The notes under the pieces: generated by a model | What the model saw: only the letters and a program-made list of their open reading frames with translations | The model's database searches: none | Told to the model about the DNA's origin: nothing | Program-made: the position numbers and the translations under genes | In this document: piece after piece, positions 57,764 through 64,000 of the stretch | How the letters are laid out: each line of letters starts with the position of its first letter | Position numbering within the stretch: the first letter of the stretch is position 1 | Assembly: GCF_004054195.1 (NCBI RefSeq) | Contig: NZ_SBIW01000001.1 | Coordinates: 310,001-374,000, forward strand | DNA from: Mucilaginibacter gilvus | Lineage (GTDB): Bacteria; Bacteroidota; Bacteroidia; Sphingobacteriales; Sphingobacteriaceae | Reading direction: 5' to 3' | Length of the DNA: 64,000 bases

Positions 57764-58041
57764 CTCGTATTTGTATGTTTCAATTTCTATTTTTCAATCC
57801 CTCTTTCGCCCGTATAGCTATTTCGTGTACGGCAAGTTTGCAGACGGGTATACCACACGAGTTTTAAAATGACAGACAAAAGCTGCCCTTAATTACTCGT
57901 CCCAAACACCCTCACATATCTGCTATTAAACTTTTATTTTAATACACATAGCCCATGAATTTAACATGGTTTTATTCCTTTTTTACCGGCGGTAGAGAAC
58001 GGTAAACGGATAGCGTTGAAAGAACTTATAATTCAAAGATA
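57764..58041 (-). promoter_or_regulatory. Long leader and promoter of nrdBA with a possible pseudoknot
   Basis: On the minus strand TATCTTTG (58041-58034) is an exact -7 element, giving a 5' leader of about 260 bases. Near the start codon, TCGTGT (57860-57855) pairs with ACACGA (57828-57823), extended by GGTA/TGCC. The loop word CCCGT (57848-57844) can pair with ACGGG (57813-57809) downstream, giving an H-type pseudoknot. A smaller CCATG/CATGG hairpin lies further upstream. No known riboswitch class was recognised. Confidence 0.45.
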
Positions 58042-58357
58042 GGGCATCGTGCTATTGAATGTTAATTGAAGTTTTTAACATCACCTGTAAGTTATAAACA
58101 ATGAAAAATAATTTCGGCAATTGTTGCTAATCCCACCTTAATTTCAACCTACTAAGCACCAATGCATTAGTGCGTATATCCAAACCGGCTTTGGGCAAAA
58201 TCGGGTAACATTGGAGTAACTTTAACTTCACTTTTAGTTTACCTTAAACAGACAATTCGGCCATTAAAAAAAGTGCCAACCAAGCCAAATTAAGCCCTTT
58301 ATATACCAGGTAGAAATACGGTATTTTGCACCATTGAATCCACATCACAAATTGTGG
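58042..58357. other. Non-coding gap without recognisable elements
   Basis: AT-rich sequence between the nrdBA promoter and the msrB terminator. I found no frame of useful length, RNA gene or repeat in it. Confidence 0.5.
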
Positions 58358-58402
58358 AAAACAATAATTCCCGGCTTTTTTTGAGACGGGAATTATTGTT
58401 TT
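58358..58402. terminator. Bidirectional terminator after msrB
   Basis: ACAATAATTCCC and GGGAATTATTGT form a 12-bp stem, flanked by A- and T-runs on the two sides. It serves msrB on the minus strand. Confidence 0.88.
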
Positions 58403-58426
58403 TCTCTACTTTGTTAATAAGTGCAA

Positions 58427-58798
58427 TTATTTCACATCATCGGCCGAAACGAATTTCATCGACAGGGAATTTACGCAGTGCCGGGTGTTTTTCGGTGTTA
58501 AATACTCCCCCTGGAAAACGTGACCCAAGTGGGCGCCACAGTTAGCGCAAAGGATCTCGGTACGGCGGCCATCGGCATCGGTTTCCCAGCGTACGGCACC
58601 GGCTATTTCATCATCAAAGCTCGGCCAGCCGCAATGCGATTCAAATTTTGATTCGGAGGTGTACAGGGGCGTGTCGCAGCGTTTACAAACGTACAGACCC
58701 TGCGCCTTGTTGCCTAATAAGCTCCCGGTGAACGGGCGCTCGGTTCCTTTATGTAGTATTACGTATTCTTCTTCGGGTGTTAGCTTGTTGTATTCCAT
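58427..58798 (-). CDS. msrB: Peptide-methionine (R)-S-oxide reductase
   Basis: The 123-residue enzyme reduces methionine R-sulfoxide in proteins. The zinc site is Cys38/Cys41 (CKRC) and Cys84/Cys87 ([12 protein letters not shown]). The catalytic Cys108 is in RHCVNS and a possible resolving Cys56 in HCGWPSF. There is no signal peptide, so it is cytoplasmic. It is monocistronic with a strong terminator. Confidence 0.95.
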   Translation of the reverse strand: MEYNKLTPEEEYVILHKGTERPFTGSLLGNKAQGLYVCKRCDTPLYTSESKFESHCGWPSFDDEIAGAVRWETDADGRRTEILCANCGAHLGHVFQGEYLTPKNTRHCVNSLSMKFVSADDVK

Positions 58799-58802
58799 TT
58801 TG

Positions 58803-58842
58803 TTGATTACGCTGATTTTATAGATTGATTACACCGATTTTG
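58803..58842. repeat. GATTACACCGATTT direct-repeat element
   Basis: TTGATTACGCTGATTTTA and TTGATTACACCGATTTTG are tandem near-repeats just upstream of msrB. They match the words at 30782-30818 in inverse orientation. Confidence 0.6.
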
Positions 58843-58993
58843 TGTCGGATCTTCTATATAAATATACGACAATCCGCCCGCATTAAATGTTTTGCCTGCC
58901 GATGTTTACACTGGTTTGACGCGGGCATTTACCGCATGATCAGCCGCAACAATAAGTCCTTTAATACGTTCAACAGGTACATTATCCGCCCTT

Positions 58994-59470
58994 ATGAATT
59001 TCATTATCTTACTTGCTTTCTTTTTCCCAATGCAACAGCATTCGGCATATCATGTAAACAGTCAGCCGATGACGGATACAAGCACCATAGATACTTCCCG
59101 CTACTCGGTTCTCCCTTTCAACAGAAACCGCGACAGTTTTATCTTCAGCGAATACTTTAAACCGACCAGTATTTCTGCAGATGATATTAAGAAGATAGAG
59201 AAGATTATATCCGTAACCGTTACCGAGCATAATAAACAATCTACAAGCCGCATTAATAAACCTGGTAAATACTACAAGCAAATTATAGCGGTTATTAATG
59301 CCAGCGGGCAGAAAGAGGTTTGGGTAAATTGCTTTTGCACCCCTTACGAAAAACGGCACTGGCGCAAGGGGGTGGTGCTGGTATTAGATGGCGGCCCCTG
59401 CTTCTTCAACATCAAAATAAACCTCAGTAATAATACCGTGACGAGTTTGGCAGTGAATGGGTCGGCGTGA
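58994..59470 (+). CDS. Small exported protein of unknown function
   Basis: The 158-residue protein has a hydrophobic N-terminus (FIILLAFFFPM) that may be a signal. A middle part is rich in Ser/Thr/Asp. The strand-rich end has YYKQIIAVINASGQKEVWVNCFC and GVVLVLDGGPCFFNIKINL. It looks like a small single-domain secreted protein. Its stop codon shares its last base with the dispersed palindrome that follows. Confidence 0.6.
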   Translation: MNFIILLAFFFPMQQHSAYHVNSQPMTDTSTIDTSRYSVLPFNRNRDSFIFSEYFKPTSISADDIKKIEKIISVTVTEHNKQSTSRINKPGKYYKQIIAVINASGQKEVWVNCFCTPYEKRHWRKGVVLVLDGGPCFFNIKINLSNNTVTSLAVNGSA

Positions 59471-59496
59471 GCCCTCTAATGCCCTGAAGGGGGAAT
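59470..59496. repeat. Dispersed palindrome, copy c (divergent)
   Basis: AGCCCTCTAATGCCCTGAAG followed by GGGGAAT is a degenerate copy in the opposite orientation to copy d. The two copies could pair across 27 bases. Confidence 0.7.
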
Positions 59497-59523
59497 AGAA
59501 GTTATTTGCCCGGCTACTCAAAA

Positions 59524-59550
59524 ACTCCCCCTTCAGGGGGCTGGGGGGCT
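59524..59550. repeat. Dispersed palindrome, copy d
   Basis: The 27-base sequence (ACTCCCCCTTCAGGGGGCT then GGGGGGCT) is identical to copy f at 63871-63897. It contains the TGA stop (TCA on this strand, 59533-59535) and the Ser-Pro-Pro-Ala-Pro codons of the serine hydrolase. Confidence 0.9.
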
Positions 59551-61065
59551 CGCGATTACATCCAAATGATACTCCTGTATCAGTGGCGGGTTCTCGGGCG
59601 TTAACGTGAAACTCACCCGGATATTGGCTTTCTCTCCTTTAATAATAAAATACCCGCGCAATTGATTCTCGGCGACTATCTCGCCGATGCTCAAGGTTTT
59701 ACCGGCTTTGGTGAAGGCCTCATCGGCGGCAACTTTCAATTTCTCGGGGAAGTAATCTAAAAAGAAGTTATCGGCAAATATGCCACTGGTTTTGGCGGTG
59801 TTCCAATCGGCAATCACTTTTAGCAGGTCGGCTTTGCGCTTGTTGAGCGTGACCGATGGTGGTAGCGTGCGCGGTTTTATCCCCGAGAGCATCAGCAGGG
59901 TGTCCAGTGCGGCGTTGTTGATAGGTGCCGCGCGGGCATAAGTTACGTTACCGAAGGAGACGATACCTACGCCATAATCAGGCATTACATTCCACTGGCT
60001 ACCGAAGCCGGGCAGGCCGCCGGTATGGCCCACGTAGATGCGGTTATCACAATCCTTCATCCAGCGCAGTCCGTAAGCATAAGCGGTTACATTGGGGCAA
60101 GGCCTGCCGGTTGGGGTTTTGGCGTTGGCGGTTAAATAATTCACATCCCATGGGTACTGCATCTCGCGCACCGAACTCCGTTTAACCGGGCCGGTTTCGG
60201 CATCGTTACGTGCCGGCCAGGCATCCAGGTGCAGGGCCATATATTTGCTAAAATCCTCAATGCTGGTGATTAGCCCGCCCATAGCACCGTACGCGCCATC
60301 GTGCAATAAAGGTTGTTCTACCCACTGCCCATCCAGCCAGCGGTAGCCATGGGCAAGTTTATCTTTGGGCACTTTGGTGTATTCCCAATAGGTATGCAAC
60401 ATACCCAGGGGCTTCAGTATATTATCGGTAATGTATTGCTCGTAAGTTTTGCCGCTTACTTTTTTAATGATATAGCCAAGTGTGGCGAACCCAAGGTTGC
60501 TATACTCATAACCCGTACCCGGATTCGTGGAAAACTGAACCCCTTTTTTATAGATTGCTATCAATTGCGCATCGCTTACGGCCAGTTGCCTGTCGCCCCA
60601 GGGATTATCTTCGGGGTAGCCGGCGGTATGAGTGAGCAGGTTGCGCACGGTAATGGGGGTGGCATCTTTGGTTAAATACTTAGTGCCCTTCATTTCGGGG
60701 ATGTAGAGGTACGCGGGATCATCCAGCTTCAGTTTCCCTTCATCGCGAAGCTTTAATATAGCCATGGCGGTCAAACTCTTCGTCATACTGGCAATCCGGA
60801 ACTCGGATTTAGAATCAACCGGGATCTTATTGGCGATATCGGTGTAACCAATGCCGCCGGTATGCACCAGCTTGCCGTCCACCACAATGCCATACGCTGT
60901 ACCCGGCCAGTGGTTCTTTTCGGCGTAGTCTTTATACAGTTGGTCTATAACCGGGTAAGTGGCTTCTATCTTTTTCAGCCTGTCGGCATCGGTAAAGGCG
61001 GCGGGTTTGTATTGTGCGATGGCTAATGTTGGGAGGAATAAAAGGAGGCAGAGGGATTTGCGCAT
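59533..61065 (-). CDS. Class C beta-lactamase-like serine hydrolase
   Basis: The 510-residue exported enzyme has a signal peptide at about 1-17 (LPTLAIAQ). The nucleophile motif is ASMTKS with Ser93 and Lys96, then YEYSNLGF (Tyr-x-Asn), and HTGGLPGFGS as the third motif. Such proteins are penicillin-binding, esterase or D-aminopeptidase types. The C-terminal domain beyond residue 400 is unassigned. The last five residues and the stop come from the dispersed palindrome. Confidence 0.87.
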   Translation of the reverse strand: MRKSLCLLLFLPTLAIAQYKPAAFTDADRLKKIEATYPVIDQLYKDYAEKNHWPGTAYGIVVDGKLVHTGGIGYTDIANKIPVDSKSEFRIASMTKSLTAMAILKLRDEGKLKLDDPAYLYIPEMKGTKYLTKDATPITVRNLLTHTAGYPEDNPWGDRQLAVSDAQLIAIYKKGVQFSTNPGTGYEYSNLGFATLGYIIKKVSGKTYEQYITDNILKPLGMLHTYWEYTKVPKDKLAHGYRWLDGQWVEQPLLHDGAYGAMGGLITSIEDFSKYMALHLDAWPARNDAETGPVKRSSVREMQYPWDVNYLTANAKTPTGRPCPNVTAYAYGLRWMKDCDNRIYVGHTGGLPGFGSQWNVMPDYGVGIVSFGNVTYARAAPINNAALDTLLMLSGIKPRTLPPSVTLNKRKADLLKVIADWNTAKTSGIFADNFFLDYFPEKLKVAADEAFTKAGKTLSIGEIVAENQLRGYFIIKGEKANIRVSFTLTPENPPLIQEYHLDVIASPPAP

Positions 61066-61133
61066 ACGTTTGTCTGAATCAGAATTTACCGAATTTAAGA
61101 ATTTTCAGAATGAAAACGAAAATAGGGGTAATT

Positions 61134-61219
61134 GTCTGAACTCGAATTAAACGAATTTATGGAACGGGCAGAAGCTAATTCTGGTAATTTAATTAATTCC
61201 TTAAAATTCGAGTTCAGAC
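61134..61219. repeat. GTCTGAACTCGAATT inverted element
   Basis: GTCTGAACTCGAATT at 61134-61148 and AATTCGAGTTCAGAC at 61205-61219 are exact 15-bp inverted repeats. Inside is AAACGAATTT. The same family lies at 7626-7732. It occupies most of the gap between sucD and the hydrolase gene. Confidence 0.8.
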
Positions 61220-61263
61220 AAACAAAAAATCCCGGCCAAAGCCAGGATCTTCAATATTATTCA

Positions 61264-61290
61264 ATTCCCCCTTCAGAGGGTTAGAGGGCT
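61264..61290. repeat. Dispersed palindrome, copy e (divergent)
   Basis: ATTCCCCCTTCAGAGGGTTAG followed by AGGGCT abuts the sucD stop codon (61291-61293) but is not read in frame. Confidence 0.7.
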
Positions 61291-62169
61291 TTATGCTAAT
61301 TTAGCCAGTTCTTCTGCCATGGCAGCGCCAATTTCGGCAGGAGACTCTACTACGCGGATACCACACTCGCGCATGATAGCCATTTTTGCAGCAGCAGTAT
61401 CGTCGGCACCGCCAACAATTGCACCCGCGTGGCCCATACGGCGGCCCGGAGGCGCTGTTTGGCCAGCAATAAAGCCAACTACCGGCTTAGTCCCGTTTGC
61501 CTGGATCCAGCGGGCTGCTTCAGCTTCCATGCCGCCGCCTATCTCGCCTATCATTATGATACCGTGGGTATCAGGATCGTTCATTAACAATTCAACCGCT
61601 TCTTTGGTTGGGGTACCAATAATTGGGTCGCCACCAATACCAATAGCGGTAGTGATACCTAAACCGGCTTTAACCACCTGGTCAACCGCCTCGTAAGTAA
61701 GCGTGCCCGATTTTGAAACTACACCCACATTACCTTTTTTGAAGATAAATCCCGGCATAATGCCAATTTTGCTTTCGTCAGCCGTGATAACGCCCGGGCA
61801 GTTTGGCCCGATAAGGCGAGCATCTTTGTCAGACAAGTATTCTTTCACCTCTATCATATCCTTGGTAGGGATACCTTCGGTGATACAAACAATAACCTTA
61901 ATGCCCGCTTCGGCAGCTTCCATAATAGCATCGGCACCAAAAGCCGGTGGTACAAAAATGATAGATACATCTGCTCCGGTTGCAACAACCGCGTCTTTCA
62001 CGGTGTTAAAAACAGGTCTGTCTAAATGGGTTTGGCCACCTTTGCCGGGTGTAACACCACCTACCAACTGGGTACCATACTCAATCATCTGTTCCGCATG
62101 GTAAGTACCTTCTTTACCGGTAAAACCCTGCACTATTACTTTAGAATCTTTATTTACGAGAACGCTCAT
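61291..62169 (-). CDS. sucD: Succinate-CoA ligase, alpha subunit
   Basis: The 292-residue TCA-cycle subunit binds CoA in a Rossmann domain ([17 protein letters not shown]). The phosphorylated active-site His is in [16 protein letters not shown] and [11 protein letters not shown] are further family motifs. sucC is not adjacent. A good -33/-7 promoter lies upstream. Confidence 0.96.
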   Translation of the reverse strand: MSVLVNKDSKVIVQGFTGKEGTYHAEQMIEYGTQLVGGVTPGKGGQTHLDRPVFNTVKDAVVATGADVSIIFVPPAFGADAIMEAAEAGIKVIVCITEGIPTKDMIEVKEYLSDKDARLIGPNCPGVITADESKIGIMPGFIFKKGNVGVVSKSGTLTYEAVDQVVKAGLGITTAIGIGGDPIIGTPTKEAVELLMNDPDTHGIIMIGEIGGGMEAEAARWIQANGTKPVVGFIAGQTAPPGRRMGHAGAIVGGADDTAAAKMAIMRECGIRVVESPAEIGAAMAEELAKLA

Positions 62170-62192
62170 CGGCTTTTTTGATTTTTGTATGG

Positions 62193-62223
62193 CAAAGCTA
62201 AGTTTATTGCCATTAAAGTCAAA
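62193..62223 (-). promoter_or_regulatory. sucD promoter
   Basis: On the minus strand TTTG (62223-62220), a 19-base gap and TAGCTTTG (62200-62193) match the TTTG-N19-TAnnTTTG consensus of Bacteroidota sigma-ABfr, and the -7 ends 23 bases before the start codon. Confidence 0.75.
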
Positions 62224-62444
62224 TTAAATTTTAAGCCCCGCATATTTTTTACATGCGTGTGAAAGGCTGTCATTCCTGCCTTTTTTTCATTAAAGACAAT
62301 AAACTAAAGAAACTTTGTAGCTATAAAGATGTGGATGGAGAATACAACGGAGAGCGCCTCATTAGTGCTTACCCGATGCTCAAAAGGCAATAGCAGGCAT
62401 GGTTAACTAACAATTAACAATGCCCGGGGCGTATACAAGCAAAA

Positions 62445-62666
62445 TTATTGTAACGGATCGGCCAGCTTAAAATAAGCTAAGCGCCTACCATTTGTTACTG
62501 ACTGTTTGCGTACAGTAAAGGTAAATGGCTTGATGTGCAGGTTAAACAGCAACAAAATAAGCAACGGAAAAATAAAAATAATAAGCAAGCCCAAACATAT
62601 CACTACATAAATAATGCGGGATAGCTGGGGACGAAAGCCGCTTTCATGGTTAGATGGTGTATTCAT
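62445..62666 (-). CDS. Small single-helix membrane protein
   Basis: The 73-residue protein has one or two membrane helices (about 17-42: IIYVVICLGLLIIFIFPLLILLLF) followed by a basic C-terminal segment (FTVRKQSVTNGRR). It stands alone in an intergenic stretch. No family was recognised, so its reality rests on the helix and length. Confidence 0.45.
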   Translation of the reverse strand: MNTPSNHESGFRPQLSRIIYVVICLGLLIIFIFPLLILLLFNLHIKPFTFTVRKQSVTNGRRLAYFKLADPLQ

Positions 62667-62813
62667 ACTTGTAGGCTGGTATACTTAGGGTTACCTAACT
62701 GGTAACTAAATAACCATCAGTTAAATAAATTGTTTATGCTATGAAAATTTTTTCTCTGTTAAAGAATGTTAAACAATATTGCCGTTTGCATTAAGCACCT
62801 AATTTTATGCCTA

Positions 62814-63581
62814 ATGAAATACCTGGCCCTTATCATATTATCGTTTTTACTTATACGTGCCAATGCGCAGATAGTTACCGGTAAATTGATTGACAAGGAT
62901 ACCCGGCTGCCGATGAGATATAGTTTTATCGCATCCAAGTCGGGCACCGCTTTCACCGATGCCAACGGCACATTTATGCTAAAGATATGTAATATTTTTG
63001 ATACAATACGCATAAATACTATGGGTTATAAATCTTTTAAATTGGCGGCAGCCAACTGGGGCAATTTCACCCGCACCATCGAGCTGGAAGCTAAGTACAT
63101 CCAACTGGGTGAAGTAACTATTAAGGCGAAGAAAAACTATCATAAAGACTCCGTTGCCCTGCGACAGGAGTACTCCAAACAGTTCAATTTCAGGGGGCCA
63201 CGGTTCAACGAGATCGTACGGATGCCATCGGCATCCATGCCTTTCGCCGGTATCACTATTGATGTTGGCAACCTGTTTAGGGCTATCAACAAAAAAAACA
63301 GTCGCGATTACAAATTACAGCAGGTGTTGCTGCGCGATGAAAGGGAGAGCCACGTAAGCGCCCGTTTTACTAAAACGCTGGTAGCCGGCATCACCAAACT
63401 ACAGGGCGATTCGCTGGAGAACTTTATCAGCAGCTACCGGCCAACGGCCGCGGAGCTGGATAAGCTGAGCGATTATGACCTGATACAATATGTCAAAAGC
63501 AAATTGGAGAGGTTTAGGCTGAGCAACGGGAAGAGGGAGGTGCTACCGCAGATGCTAAAGAAAGGGGAATCGCTGGAGTGA
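62814..63581 (+). CDS. CarboxypepD_reg-like exported protein
   Basis: The 255-residue protein starts at the ATG at 62814 (MKYLALIILSFLLIRANAQ, signal peptide). The carboxypeptidase-regulatory-like sandwich follows at about 20-95 (IVTGKLIDKDTRLPM, DANGTFMLKI, GYKSFKLAA). A shorter helical/charged region ends KKGESLE. Such domains usually precede TonB-dependent receptors or DUF5686, but here the protein stops after a small helical domain. An upstream ATG in frame (62766) lacks a signal. Confidence 0.8.
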   Translation: MKYLALIILSFLLIRANAQIVTGKLIDKDTRLPMRYSFIASKSGTAFTDANGTFMLKICNIFDTIRINTMGYKSFKLAAANWGNFTRTIELEAKYIQLGEVTIKAKKNYHKDSVALRQEYSKQFNFRGPRFNEIVRMPSASMPFAGITIDVGNLFRAINKKNSRDYKLQQVLLRDERESHVSARFTKTLVAGITKLQGDSLENFISSYRPTAAELDKLSDYDLIQYVKSKLERFRLSNGKREVLPQMLKKGESLE

Positions 63582-63637
63582 AGAAAGCGATGCTCATTTG
63601 ATGACTTCATAAGAAAAAGACACTGGCCCTGATATGA

Positions 63638-63829
63638 TTAATGCGACGCTATCATAAATTCAATCACGGTAATGATAATGACAAATAACCAGGTTATTAA
63701 AAAAAACGCACCTGCTTTTTTTAATTTTTGCTTGTTGTTGTTACTAATCCCTGGGAAAAAATTCGCTGCTGTTAAACCAAGTCCTGTGATTAAAATAATT
63801 GCCTTTAATATCGTTAGTGTCGTATACAT
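63638..63829 (-). CDS. Small two-helix membrane protein
   Basis: The 63-residue protein has helices at about 5-23 and 38-60 with the basic loop NNNKQKLKKAG. It is convergent with the CarboxypepD_reg gene. No family was recognised. Confidence 0.5.
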   Translation of the reverse strand: MYTTLTILKAIILITGLGLTAANFFPGISNNNKQKLKKAGAFFLITWLFVIIITVIEFMIASH

Positions 63830-63870
63830 CTTTTATTGAAACTATAGTGTCTTTTCCTTGCAATTCAAAA

Positions 63871-63897
63871 ACTCCCCCTTCAGGGGGCTGGGGGGCT
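63871..63897. repeat. Dispersed palindrome, copy f
   Basis: Identical to copy d at 59524-59550 over 27 bases, and preceded by the same TCAAAA flank. It contains the stop and last five codons of the symporter. Confidence 0.9.
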
Positions 63898-64000
63898 AAA
63901 CTCCCCCTCACTCTTCGCCACTACAATAGTAGCTACCCCATTGCCTATTACATTGGTAATAGCGCGCGCTTCGGACATGAACCTATCTACCCCCAATAGT
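63880..64000 (-). CDS. Dicarboxylate/amino acid:cation symporter, C-terminus (partial)
   Basis: The frame at the window edge encodes [20 protein letters not shown] followed by [14 protein letters not shown], the conserved C-terminal segment (D-R-x-x-x-x-A-R-x-x-x-N-V-x-G) of the DAACS family (GltP/DctA). That segment holds cation- and substrate-binding residues. The tail SPPAP and the TGA come from the dispersed palindrome. The gene runs off the window. Confidence 0.85.
   Translation of the reverse strand, partial: LLGVDRFMSEARAITNVIGNGVATIVVAKSEGEFSPPAP

Noticed and set aside
62330..62410. A 25-codon frame (MWMENTTESASLVL) upstream of the 62445 gene
   Set aside because: Too short, with no recognisable motif and no promoter at a fitting distance.

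Overview
The window looks like a chromosomal segment of a Bacteroidota bacterium of the Sphingobacteriaceae, most like Mucilaginibacter or Pedobacter. I infer this from moderate GC, TonB/ExbBD outer-membrane energisation, CarboxypepD_reg/DUF5686 proteins, TAnnTTTG-type -7 promoters, the near absence of Shine-Dalgarno sequences, and intergenic palindromes typical of that family. No rRNA, tRNA, CRISPR array, prophage or transposase gene was recognised. The genus is an inference from protein resemblance.

Layout. 1-6979: an outer-membrane/TonB cluster (tail of an upstream gene, TonB-dependent receptor, HU-like/SPOR membrane protein, ExbB, ExbD, TonB), then folC. An S23-type four-helix-bundle gene flanked by repeats sits between tonB and folC. 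7093-12702: two GNAT acetyltransferases, a YghZ-type aldo/keto reductase, a large DUF5686 outer-membrane protein and a VOC protein. 12828-16772: guaA, a lipoprotein with a periplasmic-binding fold and an RNA m5C methyltransferase, all overlapping. 17117-28736: an FtsX-type permease, a minus-strand operon (MFS, MarC, a protein with an EF-Tu-domain-2-like segment, a small membrane protein), two APC amino-acid permeases and the membrane pyrophosphatase hppA. 28818-36694: PBP4, an Ada-like AraC/methyltransferase followed by a 2OG-Fe(II) oxygenase, a class II cyclic-nucleotide phosphodiesterase, an AI-2E/PerM protein, a Vat-like acetyltransferase and a DUF6496 mini-gene. 36723-46756: a Gfo/Idh/MocA oxidoreductase, ligA, a VWA membrane protein, a divergent HxlR/NmrA pair, DUF3253, fabG and small exported proteins. 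46927-52555: a DUF695-like protein, a cobalamin riboswitch with metE, a thioesterase, tatA, a CWC cysteine-rich protein and an outer-membrane barrel. 52740-54170: an AT-rich pair (4-TM protein, DUF2971). 54272-64000: nrdB-nrdA with a long leader, msrB, a class C beta-lactamase-like hydrolase, sucD, small proteins and the C-terminus of a dicarboxylate/cation symporter.

Working together. The first operon supplies proton-motive energy to outer-membrane transport. The metE riboswitch shows B12-sensing control of methionine synthesis. The HxlR/NmrA pair looks like an autoregulated redox switch. nrdBA, ligA, guaA and folC are core nucleotide and DNA metabolism.

The most unusual theme is the intergenic repeats. 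At least five families of short palindromic elements lie directly at or over stop codons. In several cases they supply the last codons and the stop: the same Ser-Pro-Pro-Ala-Pro-stop tail ends two unrelated proteins. The S23 gene is bounded by related inverted repeats that encode its own C-terminus, with a gene-less miniature copy one gene upstream. This resembles an undescribed S23-associated repeat element.
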